Shown: piece after piece, positions 31,593 through 38,675 of the stretch | Layout of the letters: the number at the start of each line of letters is the position of its first letter | Position numbering within the stretch: position 1 is the stretch's first letter | NCBI GenBank assembly: GCA_016209535.1 | Contig: JACQVW010000755.1 | Span: forward strand, 1 to 38,675 | Origin: Planctomycetota bacterium | Lineage (GTDB): Bacteria; Planctomycetota; UBA8108; SXIK01 | Direction of reading: 5' to 3' | DNA length: 38,675 nucleotides | Made by a program: the position numbers and the translations under genes | Notes under the pieces: generated by a model | The model's database searches: none | Seen by the model: the letters and a program-made list of their open reading frames with translations, nothing else | Told to the model about the DNA's origin: nothing

Positions 31593-33761
31593 ATGATCCA
31601 GGCCCTCCTCCAGCGCGCCGGCGCGTGCAGGCTGTGCCGCGACGACCTGCGGGCTCTCGCCACCGAGTTGCCCGGCGACGACCCGGCCCTCGACCGCCTC
31701 CTCTCCGAGGCGGCATCGGCGAGCGACGCCCACGCCTTCACCCACACGCTGCTCTCGGCCCTGAGCGCTGGCCGGCGCGTCGACGCGCGCCACCTCGTCG
31801 ACGGCGCGGCCCTCCTCCTGGATCCCGGCTGGCTCGCGGTCGCCGCCATGCACTCGAGCGGCGAGGTGGCGGCGGCGCTCGTGGCCGCCGTCCAGACGCG
31901 CCGGATGCCGTGGGAGCGCGAGGCGGCGGCCCTCTTTCTCGCCGGGGAGTGGTGCCGCGAGCGGCGTTCCGGCGTCTTCCCGGCGGAGCTCATCGCCTGC
32001 GCCCGCACCTCGGCCCGGCGCCGCGGTCTCGATCCGACGGCCCACGTGCTTCTCGTGGCCCTGTCGGACATCCTCCACGACGGCGACCTGGCCTCCATCC
32101 TCGGCGCCGGCGAGCTGGGGCCCCTGCGCGGCGTCGCGCACCGGATGGGGGAGGACCTCCTCGCCCTGGCCAGGAGGCCGGTGATCGAGACCCTCCCCGA
32201 GGAGCCGCCGCCGGCGGCGCTCGACGGCCCGATCCGGCGGGCCGCCCCACGAGTCGGCCGCAACGAGCCTTGCCCCTGCGGCAGCGGAAGGAAGTACAAG
32301 CACTGTTGCCTGGAGAGGGACCAGAAACGCCTCGAGCGCTCTTCGACCGTGCCGGGTCTCACGGTCGAGGAGCTGCGGGAGCGCCCCGAGGCCGGGGTCA
32401 CCCGGGAGCGCCTGCGGGAGATGCAGCCCCACGAGCTCGGGCGTCTCGACGCGGCGAAGCTCGAGCCCGACCTGCACCCCGTCCTGGTCAACCGCCTCCT
32501 CCTCTTCGGGGAGGTCGACGGCGCGATCCGTGTGCTCGAGAGGGCCGGCCTCCACCAGTCCCTCGCCGAGCACTGGTTGGACGCGGTCGATGCCGCCACG
32601 GCGCAGCGCCGGGGCGAAGCGATCGAGCGCCTCCTCGCCCTGCGGCCGGACAGGGAAGCGGCCGAGGGGAAGCTGGACCTCGGCGCGAGGCTGCTCCTCC
32701 TCGCGGGGCAAGGCAAGGAGCCGCCCCTCGCCACGGTCGAATCGGAGGCCCACCGCTGCCTGCGCCTCGAGCCGGAGACGACCGACCTCGTCGACCTGGC
32801 GTACATGCTCCTCGACAGCCACTTCCCGGCGCTGGGGATCCTGGTGGCGAGGGGCGCGGTCCCCGTGACGAACGGCATGGACGCCGAGTCGCTCCACGAG
32901 GCGCTCCTCGAGGCCCGCGACCGGCTCCAGCTCCCGGCCCGCGACCTCATCGACCCCGTGTACGAGCAGGTCTTCCGCGAGGACGCGGAGGAAGGGGACG
33001 GCGGGAACCGCGAGGCCCTCGAGGAGGCCCGGCGGCGCATCCAGGCCAAGGACACCGAGGTCCACAGGCTCCGCGAGGAGCTGGGGGCGCTCGTGAAGCG
33101 GATCGCGGCGGCCCCGGGACGGCCGGCGCAGCCCGCCCGGGCCGCGCCCGGGCCGGCTCCGGCTCCGGCTCCGCCACCGGCTCCGGCACCGGCTCCGGCA
33201 CCGGCTCCGGCGCCCGCCGCGCCGCCGAAGGTGGAGCCGGCTCCGGACCCGGCGGCGCTCGAGCTGCGCAAGCGCGTCGCGCGCCTGGAGGCGGAGCTCA
33301 AGGAGCGGCATTCGGAGCGCAACCAGCTCCGGCGAGAGCTGCGCGAGACCGCGAGGAGCATGGAGGCGCTCCGGGCGAAGGCCGCTCCGGCGGCGCCGGC
33401 CGCCGCCGAGGCCGCCGCTGCTGCCGCCGCCGAGGAGGAAAGCCTCCTCGCCGAGGGGGACGTCGACGCGCTCCACCCGCCGCGCGTGCCGGTCTTCTCG
33501 CCGCGGTTCCGCCAGGACTGCGCGGCCATCCCGCGGCACGTGGTGCGCGCGGCCTTGCGCGCCGCCGGCCGGCTATCCGCCGGCGACGCGGCCGCCTTCC
33601 GCGACTCGAAGCGCCTCGAGGGCTGCCGCGACGTCCTGCGCGCGAGGGTCGGGATCAGCTACCGGCTGCTCTTCCGCCTGGGGGACGATACCTTGGACGT
33701 GCTGACCCTGGTGAGCCGGGAAGACATGATGAAGACGATCCGGACGCTGGTGAAGGGGTGA
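31593..33761 (+). CDS. SEC-C motif protein with coiled coil and C-terminal RelE/ParE-like domain
   Basis: A 722-residue protein. The N-terminal region (1-215) is helical, with an early CRLC pair. At about 222-240 sits a SEC-C zinc motif ([17 protein letters not shown]), the type that binds zinc and ribosomes or SecB in SecA. A helical, TPR-like middle follows. At about 508-548 is a Pro-Ala repeat linker, then a charged coiled coil ([20 protein letters not shown]). The last 90 residues, [19 protein letters not shown] to [19 protein letters not shown] with [20 protein letters not shown], match the RelE/ParE toxin fold, including the basic strand and the YRLLFR segment. An mRNA or ribosome link is plausible. 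Whether the domain cleaves RNA is unknown. Confidence 0.8.
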   Translation: MIQALLQRAGACRLCRDDLRALATELPGDDPALDRLLSEAASASDAHAFTHTLLSALSAGRRVDARHLVDGAALLLDPGWLAVAAMHSSGEVAAALVAAVQTRRMPWEREAAALFLAGEWCRERRSGVFPAELIACARTSARRRGLDPTAHVLLVALSDILHDGDLASILGAGELGPLRGVAHRMGEDLLALARRPVIETLPEEPPPAALDGPIRRAAPRVGRNEPCPCGSGRKYKHCCLERDQKRLERSSTVPGLTVEELRERPEAGVTRERLREMQPHELGRLDAAKLEPDLHPVLVNRLLLFGEVDGAIRVLERAGLHQSLAEHWLDAVDAATAQRRGEAIERLLALRPDREAAEGKLDLGARLLLLAGQGKEPPLATVESEAHRCLRLEPETTDLVDLAYMLLDSHFPALGILVARGAVPVTNGMDAESLHEALLEARDRLQLPARDLIDPVYEQVFREDAEEGDGGNREALEEARRRIQAKDTEVHRLREELGALVKRIAAAPGRPAQPARAAPGPAPAPAPPPAPAPAPAPAPAPAAPPKVEPAPDPAALELRKRVARLEAELKERHSERNQLRRELRETARSMEALRAKAAPAAPAAAEAAAAAAAEEESLLAEGDVDALHPPRVPVFSPRFRQDCAAIPRHVVRAALRAAGRLSAGDAAAFRDSKRLEGCRDVLRARVGISYRLLFRLGDDTLDVLTLVSREDMMKTIRTLVKG
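33153..33214 (+). repeat. 6-bp tandem repeat encoding the Pro-Ala linker
   Basis: About ten CCGGCT/CCGGCA units encode alternating Pro and Ala between the middle region and the coiled coil of the SEC-C protein. Slippage would change linker length by two residues per unit without shifting the frame. Confidence 0.75.
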
Positions 33762-33980
33762 ATGGCCCACGAGCCGCCTCCCTGCCGGCTCCACGTGGTG
33801 CCCGCCACCGAGGCGCCCGTCGCCGTCGTGCTCCGGCGCGGCCCCAGCGAGGCGGGCTGGTGTTGCGGTTACACGGCCCTCACCACAACGGCTCCTCGCT
33901 GTAATCGGGGACCGCCGCGAATCCCGCGGCCAGGTTCTCCGCGGCGTAGAGGATGCTCAACTCCGCTGCGTCGCGGATGA
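33762..33980 (+). pseudogene. Truncated gene whose first ~30 codons look like an HVIPA..VIRRGPS family
   Basis: An ATG abuts the SEC-C stop (TGAATG). The first codons read LHVVPATEAPVAVVLRRGPS, which I recognise as the opening of a family of roughly 200-300-residue proteins beginning 'H.iPA..a..aviRRGPS'. Members then continue with a conserved 'W...GWD' stretch that is absent here. After about residue 30 the frame becomes Arg/Pro-rich and stops at 33980, antisense to the 33880 gene. It looks like a 3' truncation at about 33850. The family's function is not known to me. Confidence 0.5.
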
Positions 33981-35067
33981 AAGGGATCTCTTCCATGGGG
34001 ATGGCGTCGCTGGACAAGGCGTGATAGAGGCGCACGGCGGCCTGGGGCTCCGGGTTCCTCGCGTACTTCGAGCTGAGGGTGAGCGTCCAGCCGAGCCTGT
34101 CGAGGAGGCGCCCCCGGACCGGCACGTAGAACGCGCGCACGAAGGCATCGACGTCGCGTTTCTGCGGCGCCGCGCGGCGGGCCAGGGGGATCTCACGCAC
34201 GAAGTCGTACCCCTTCGGCGACTGGAGCCACCACTGGTCGTAGGGTTTCCTCAGGAGCAGCGTCTCGGTCCCGCGGACATCGCAGGCCTCAGGTCTGTAG
34301 GCCGACAGATCGGGAACGAACCGCACGGGGGTCGCATCCAGATCGCCGAGGAGGGCCCGCCGGGCCGAGAAATCCATGGACAGGGTCTTGCGGCCCCCCC
34401 GGGCGACCCAGAGCGCATGACGCAGCAGTCGCTCCAGGCATTCCACGTCGATCGGGATCAAGTCCACCTCCTGCCCACCGAATTCCTCGATCTCTCGGTA
34501 CTCGCTCCGCGTGATCCCTTCCCCACCGAAGCAATCCTTGACGCCCACCTGATCGTTGAGGAGCAGGCTCACCATGCGGATCGTGTCGGGGCCCTCCGGC
34601 ATCGTGACCCGCACCGCGAGGCTTCCGCGTCCGTCCGCATGGGATGCCTCGATCCGCCATTCGCGAGGGACCGGCACCTCCGGGCACGCGACGCGCCGTC
34701 TTCGGAGCGATGCAAGGGCCTTGTGGATCGAAGGGAGGTTGCGCCAGGCGTACCGGGCCATGCCCTCGAGAAACCAGCGGGCCATGGGCTCGCCGGACCG
34801 CCCGAGCGCCTCCACAGCAGCCCGCCCTGTCGGCGCATGGGGATGCTCGGCCAGGAACGCGAGGGCGAAGGCGACGGCGCGCCCCTCCTTTCCAGCCAGC
34901 TCCTCCACGACGTCCGTGAGGATCGCCGGACCGGTCCTGTCCAGCGTCTCCTCGAACGCCTCGACGATGCCCAGATCGGACATCTCCGCGGCGAAGCGAA
35001 AGACATCGGTCTCGTTCCCCCCGACCACGTCGCGATGCAGCTCGGGGCGTCTCCTCGGCTTCTTCAC
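33880..35067 (-). CDS. Unrecognised 395-residue protein
   Basis: The N-terminal half is helical with HEAT-like character (VEELAGKEGRAVAFALAFLA, then AAVEALGRSGEPMARWFLEG). The middle has beta strands and a distinctive block, LLLNDQVGVKDCFGGEGITR. The C-terminus is mixed and Tyr/Trp-richer than neighbouring proteins. No known domain, signal peptide or membrane helix is seen. The GTG start at 35067 has GGGAGG 6 nt upstream, and a promoter lies at 35137-35165. Base composition is clearly less GC-rich than the flanks, and the gene sits against a truncated neighbour (33762), so it may have arrived by transfer. Confidence 0.75.
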   Translation of the reverse strand: MKKPRRRPELHRDVVGGNETDVFRFAAEMSDLGIVEAFEETLDRTGPAILTDVVEELAGKEGRAVAFALAFLAEHPHAPTGRAAVEALGRSGEPMARWFLEGMARYAWRNLPSIHKALASLRRRRVACPEVPVPREWRIEASHADGRGSLAVRVTMPEGPDTIRMVSLLLNDQVGVKDCFGGEGITRSEYREIEEFGGQEVDLIPIDVECLERLLRHALWVARGGRKTLSMDFSARRALLGDLDATPVRFVPDLSAYRPEACDVRGTETLLLRKPYDQWWLQSPKGYDFVREIPLARRAAPQKRDVDAFVRAFYVPVRGRLLDRLGWTLTLSSKYARNPEPQAAVRLYHALSSDAIPMEEIPFIRDAAELSILYAAENLAAGFAAVPDYSEEPLW

Positions 35068-35136
35068 GTGTTCCTCCCGCCCACTCCTATGCGATGAAGA
35101 GTACGTCGATGGATCACCGTTCACTCCACGGCGACA

Positions 35137-35165
35137 ACGATACAAGTGGGCGAGGAGCACGACAA
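35137..35165 (-). promoter_or_regulatory. Promoter of the 33880-35067 gene
   Basis: TTGTCG (35165-35160), 17 bp, TATCGT (35142-35137) on the minus strand. The leader would be about 60 nt before the GTG at 35067. Confidence 0.5.
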
Positions 35166-35270
35166 GGGGCCGATCTGGCCGGCGCGGAGGACGACTTCCG
35201 ACTTCCCCGATGGGCGACGATGTTCTCCCCGCGGGCCGGCGCGAGGGTGCGGCGGGGGATCGTTCTCGTC

Positions 35271-35299
35271 TCGCCGGAGACCGCCCCTTCGGGTAAGGT
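35271..35299 (+). promoter_or_regulatory. Promoter candidate of the alpha/beta hydrolase gene
   Basis: TCGCCG (35271-35276, weak), 17 bp, TAAGGT (35294-35299), then exactly 7 nt to ATG 35307. The -10 box is also weak in its middle, but the spacing matches other leaderless candidates in the window. Confidence 0.35.
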
Positions 35300-35306
35300 G
35301 CTTGGC

Positions 35307-37322
35307 ATGCTGACCCCGAACGCGCTCGCGCTGGTCTTCACCTCCGCGGCCCTCGCCGGGCCCGCCGATGCCGGAGGCCCGGCGCGGCCCGAGGTCATCC
35401 CCGAGCTCTTCGAGTCGGAGGCCGCGGTCCACTCGACCCTCCGCCAGGACCTCCCGGGGGCGCACCTCGCGCCGGCCGAGCTCAAGGAGCGCCTCGTCGC
35501 GCGCCACGCGCTGGCCCTCGGGGTGCCCCTCGAGCACGCTCCCTCCCCCGTCTCCTGGAAGACCGTGGCGACCCTGGAGCGGAAGGGCTACACGCTCCGC
35601 AAGGTCCTCTTCGAAAGCCGGCCGGGCGTGCCGGTCCCGGCGCTCCTCTACACGCCGGCGGGTCTCCGGGGGCGCGCGCCGGCCGTCCTCAACGTCCACG
35701 GCCACTGGAAGGAGTCCAAGCGCGCGCCGCAGGTGCACTCCCGCTGCGTCTTCCTGGCGCGCCGCGGCTTCGTGGCCCTCGCCCTCGACGCCATCGGCGC
35801 CGGGGAGCGCGCCTACCAGGGGATCGCGTACCACGGGAGGCAGCTCGGCTACCAGGTCCTGCCGTCGGGCCTCACCCTCGCCGGCCTCCAGGTCCTCGAC
35901 AACCGCCGCGCCATCGACCTCCTCGTCTCGCTCCCCGAGGTCAACCCCGGGCGGATCGGCGTCACGGGCGCCTCGGGCGGCGGGAACCAGACGTTCCACA
36001 TCGCGATCCTCGACCCGCGCGTGAAGGCCGCGGCCGGGGTCTGCTTCTACGGCTCCTTCGACGGCTACGTGCGCGGGGCCCACTGCGCCTGCGAGCTCGT
36101 CCCCGGCGCCCTGCGCTACGCCGACGAGGGCGCGCTGGCCGGGTGCGTCGCGCCCCGGGCGCTCATGCTCATCGCGGCCCGGGAGGACCAGGGCGCGGCG
36201 TTCCGGATCGAGGACGCGCGCAGGAACGCCGCCGTCGCCTCGCCCATGCACCGGTCCCTCGGCGGCTCCTTCGAGCTCCGCGAGCTCGAAGGCGGCCACG
36301 ACTACTCGAAAGCCATGCGCGAGATCATGGTCGCGTTCTTCGAGCGCCACCTCGTGGGGAAGCCCCCGGCGGAGCGCGTGGACGAGCCCGATCTCGACCT
36401 CCTCGGGCCCGAGGAGCTCCGGGTGCTCGACGGCCCGCTGCCCGAGGGCACGCTGTACGTGCCCCACCTCGCGGCCGAGCGGGCGCGGGCCGCCGCCGCG
36501 GCCTTCGCGGCCTCGGGGAGGACGTGGCGCGACGCGCCGGCACGCGACGGGCTCCGGGCGGGCCTCGAGGAGACGCTCGGAGGCTTCCCGCGGGGCGCGC
36601 CGCTCCTCGAGCGCGACGGTCGCCTCGCGACCGAGCCCGGCGTGGAGCTCGACGTGAAGGTGCTCGAGGCGCCGGACGCCGGCGAGCCCGAGGGTGTGCT
36701 CGTCCTCCTGGGCCCGCCTCCGGCGGGCTTCCCCGGCCCCGCGGAGCGCTCGAGGCCCTGGAAGATCGTCTCCCTCGAGCCCCGCGGCATGGGCGCGACG
36801 CGCTGGCCCGCCGCGAGCACCGTGGGCTGCGAGGACTACCTCCTCGCGCAGGGCTCGGCGGTCCTCGGCCGGCCGATCCTCGGCCAGTGGGCCTGGGACG
36901 CGATGCGCGCCGCGGAGCACCTCGCGCGCAAGCACCCGCGCGCCCGCGTGGCCCTCGCCGGCGAGCGGGAGATGGCCCTCGCGGCGCTCCTCGCCGCGGC
37001 CCTCGACGACCGCATCGCCGCCGCCGGCTGCGCCGAGCTCCTCGCGAGCTACGCCTGGCCCGACCGCTTCGCCGACCGCTGGGGGCTCGCGATCTTCGTC
37101 CCGGGCCTCCTGCGCCACGGCGACGTGGCGGACCTCTGCGGCGCCATCGAGGGCCGCGGGCTCGTCCTCGGCCGCCTCCTCGACGGCGGGGGGACGGTGC
37201 TGGGGCGCGAGGCCGCCGAGGCCTTCGCCCGCAGGGCCGGCGGGCCAGCCCCGTGGATCGCGGTCGAGCCGGAGGGGGGGCTGGCGGATGTGGCGAGGAG
37301 GATCCTGGAGGTGGGGCCGTGA
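35307..37322 (+). CDS. Secreted alpha/beta hydrolase, acetyl-xylan-esterase-like
   Basis: A 671-residue exported protein (signal ALALVFTSAALAGPADAG). The first half is an alpha/beta hydrolase: oxyanion-side VLNVHGHW, nucleophile Ser223 in GVTGASGGGNQ, acid Asp294 in LIAAREDQG, and His331 in EGGHDYSK. Cys-containing insertions (GAHCACEL) are notable. This architecture is common in planctomycete esterases and peptidases grouped with acetyl xylan esterases. The second half (about 370-671) resembles a second hydrolase-like domain (VLVLLGPP, ARVALAGEREMALAALLAAA), where GEREM replaces the GxSxG elbow, so it is probably inactive. ATG 35307 is used because it begins the signal peptide; the frame is open back to 35094. 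Confidence 0.85.
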   Translation: MLTPNALALVFTSAALAGPADAGGPARPEVIPELFESEAAVHSTLRQDLPGAHLAPAELKERLVARHALALGVPLEHAPSPVSWKTVATLERKGYTLRKVLFESRPGVPVPALLYTPAGLRGRAPAVLNVHGHWKESKRAPQVHSRCVFLARRGFVALALDAIGAGERAYQGIAYHGRQLGYQVLPSGLTLAGLQVLDNRRAIDLLVSLPEVNPGRIGVTGASGGGNQTFHIAILDPRVKAAAGVCFYGSFDGYVRGAHCACELVPGALRYADEGALAGCVAPRALMLIAAREDQGAAFRIEDARRNAAVASPMHRSLGGSFELRELEGGHDYSKAMREIMVAFFERHLVGKPPAERVDEPDLDLLGPEELRVLDGPLPEGTLYVPHLAAERARAAAAAFAASGRTWRDAPARDGLRAGLEETLGGFPRGAPLLERDGRLATEPGVELDVKVLEAPDAGEPEGVLVLLGPPPAGFPGPAERSRPWKIVSLEPRGMGATRWPAASTVGCEDYLLAQGSAVLGRPILGQWAWDAMRAAEHLARKHPRARVALAGEREMALAALLAAALDDRIAAAGCAELLASYAWPDRFADRWGLAIFVPGLLRHGDVADLCGAIEGRGLVLGRLLDGGGTVLGREAAEAFARRAGGPAPWIAVEPEGGLADVARRILEVGP

Positions 37323-38660
37323 TCACCTCGCCCCACGTGCCTTCCTCTCCTTCGCGAGAGAAAGCGCTGCGTTCACCAGGTCGTCGAGCGTGAAGGCCCT
37401 CCCGGCCTGCCGCAGGGCCTCGAGCGCCGCCCCCACGGCTTCCACGGCAGCCTGGCGCGGCATGCCGCACCACTCGACGAGCGCGAGCACGGCGTCCTCG
37501 ACGTGCTTGGCGCGCTCGCCGTCCGTCGCGTTCAGAATCTGAACGCTCTCCGGCGCAGCGGGAGCCTTGAGGAGATCCAGGAGCCGCGTCTCCCAGGGGA
37601 CCTCCACCCCCTCGCCCTTCGTCCGCCACCGTACCTCACCCGAGCGGTCCACGAAGACGTCGAGCAGGCCCTGGTGGACGAGGCTGTGGCAGGTCGGACA
37701 CAGGGCCAGGAGGTTCTCGGGCGCCGTCGCCCCGCCCTCCGAGCGCGGCCGGATGTGGTGGCAGTGCAGGCCGAGGCGCCTGCCGCAGCCGGGCCTGGCG
37801 CAGCGGTGCCCGTGTGCGGCGAGCACCTTCCTCCGGAGCGCCTCCGAGGCCTGGGGCGAAGCCCCGGCAGGCTCGGCCTCCCCCTCCAGGCGCGAGATCA
37901 CCTCCGGGCGCACCTCCACCGGGCCCTCGGGCGTCTTCAGGTGCGCGCGCTTGCAGCTCGGGCAGGAGGCGTAGACCAGGGTGTAGATCGACGCGTCCCG
38001 CTCCGTCCGCCCCCGGGGCGTGCCCTCCGGGTCGGTCTCGAGCATCCTCCGGGCGAGGTAGAGCAGGGCGTCCTTCTCGCTCACCGGGCCCCCCTCGAGC
38101 CGCTCCCCGAGCTCGCGGCGCGCCTTCGCGAGCGCCGTGCGCAGGAGCTCCTGCTCCTCCCGCGTCATCTCCAGGATCCAGCGCACCGGGAGGTTCGGCA
38201 GGCCGCCGCCCGCCTTGCGCGGGAGCGCCCGGCCCTTCGCCAGGGCGTCCCGGACCTCGAGGTCCACGGACTTGATCGAGGAGGCCCGGGCGAACTGGAG
38301 CCACTCGGCCTGGGTCTCCTTCGTCGCGATGCGGGTGACCGCCTGGAGCTTCGAGTAGGGGAGGTCCCCCTTGTCGAAGGCTCCGGCGAGCTCACCGAGC
38401 TCCCGCAGAGCCCTCCCCACCCGCAGGAGCTCGGCGGTGGCGGTCCGGCGGTAGCCGAAGAACCTGGCGGAGTACTCGTAGATGTGGCTCGAGCCCATCT
38501 CGCGGTACGCTCTCTTCTCCTCGAGGACGAGGAGGGCCTCCATGAAGGTCCTGCGGGCGGCGCAGTGGACCCGGTGGAGCTTCAAGAGGAGGACGTGGAG
38601 GTCCTGGGCCGAGAGCTGGAGAAGGCCTTCCGGTGGGACGATGGTGTTCGTGGTGCACAT
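37323..38660 (-). CDS. HNH endonuclease family protein
   Basis: A 445-residue protein. The N-terminal helical region (about 20-190, with SSHIYEYSARFFGYRRTATA) is of the kind found before HNH domains in DUF222-like proteins. A CPSC zinc-knuckle-like pair is at about 230. The HNH nuclease domain (about 282-323) contains CARPGCGRRLGLHCHHIRPR and LLALCPTCHSLVHQG, with four zinc Cys and the catalytic His. The C-terminus (about 390-440, VEDAVLALVEWCGMPRQAAV) resembles the small RuvA C-terminal helical domain. Such genes are often multicopy in planctomycetes; the natural target is unknown. AGGAG lies 6 nt before ATG 38660. Its stop abuts the hydrolase stop as TGATCA. Confidence 0.9.
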   Translation of the reverse strand: MCTTNTIVPPEGLLQLSAQDLHVLLLKLHRVHCAARRTFMEALLVLEEKRAYREMGSSHIYEYSARFFGYRRTATAELLRVGRALRELGELAGAFDKGDLPYSKLQAVTRIATKETQAEWLQFARASSIKSVDLEVRDALAKGRALPRKAGGGLPNLPVRWILEMTREEQELLRTALAKARRELGERLEGGPVSEKDALLYLARRMLETDPEGTPRGRTERDASIYTLVYASCPSCKRAHLKTPEGPVEVRPEVISRLEGEAEPAGASPQASEALRRKVLAAHGHRCARPGCGRRLGLHCHHIRPRSEGGATAPENLLALCPTCHSLVHQGLLDVFVDRSGEVRWRTKGEGVEVPWETRLLDLLKAPAAPESVQILNATDGERAKHVEDAVLALVEWCGMPRQAAVEAVGAALEALRQAGRAFTLDDLVNAALSLAKERKARGAR

Positions 38661-38675
38661 GGGGATCTCCTGGAC

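Noticed and set aside
25716-33904. Long open frames at 25716-30713 plus, 25924-30078 minus and 30347-33904 plus
   Set aside because: Their translations are low-complexity Arg/Gly/Pro-rich and overlap the HEAT, kinase, regulator and SEC-C genes, whose domains are clear.
35094-35306. Upstream ATG at 35094 for the hydrolase
   Set aside because: It would put 71 charged residues before an obvious signal peptide, and the region holds the opposite gene's promoter.

Overview
This is a very GC-rich bacterial window packed with genes on both strands. It looks like a member of the Planctomycetota or a close relative. The best markers are an adjacent DUF1549/DUF1553 cytochrome-c-like gene and DUF1501 gene (14374-18662), and two secreted proteins with planctomycete-style paired EF-hand 'dockerin-like' cassettes (20251-21648 and 23176-25626). 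No rRNA, tRNA, CRISPR array or transposase was seen. The assignment is inference from gene content only.

Layout. 1-1149: an HExxH zincin-like gene cut by the window edge and a small lipoprotein with a secretin-N-like segment. 1236-3254: a Kef-type cation/proton antiporter. 3269-7969: a minus-strand operon holding the TIGR03546/TIGR03545 pair, a single-pass membrane protein and a secreted DUF5696-like protein. 8070-8600: a DJ-1/PfpI protein. 8620-9167: a RES/Xre toxin-antitoxin remnant in which only 16 codons of toxin survive. 9268-13320: a large STAND/NACHT-like protein with about 16 WD40 repeats. 13560-14316: a small helical protein overlapping a nucleotidyltransferase. 14374-18662: the DUF1501 and DUF1549/1553 pair. 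18729-18938: a small coiled-coil protein. 18992-20141: pilT, split by a frameshift. 20251-21648: a contractile-tail (eCIS-type) sheath protein carrying a signal peptide and a C-terminal dockerin-like cassette. It is divergent from an ECF-like sigma factor (21720-22316). 22400-23103: an HExxH protein overlapping a small basic protein. 23176-25626: a secreted multidomain protein. 25957-31478: a HEAT protein, sensor kinase and response regulator operon. 31593-33761: a SEC-C protein with a RelE/ParE-like C-terminus, followed by a truncated gene (33762). 33880-35067: an unrecognised gene. 35307-37322: a secreted alpha/beta hydrolase. 37323-38660: an HNH endonuclease.

How the genes work together. 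The window mixes envelope and secreted functions (antiporter, TIGR03545/46, DUF1501/1553, dockerin-like proteins, hydrolase, HEAT-kinase-regulator operon) with small, visibly less GC-rich accessory modules (toxin-antitoxin relic, nucleotidyltransferase pair, HExxH pair, 33880 gene). Several promoters can be read directly. In at least four genes a TANNNT -10 box lies exactly 7 nt before the start codon, and in two more it lies 9 nt before, which suggests leaderless or nearly leaderless mRNAs.

The most unusual item is the tail-sheath protein. It is built like a cytoplasmic contractile-injection sheath, yet it has an export signal and an extracellular-type dockerin-like tail, with no other tail genes nearby. 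Functions are read from motifs alone; no database search was possible.
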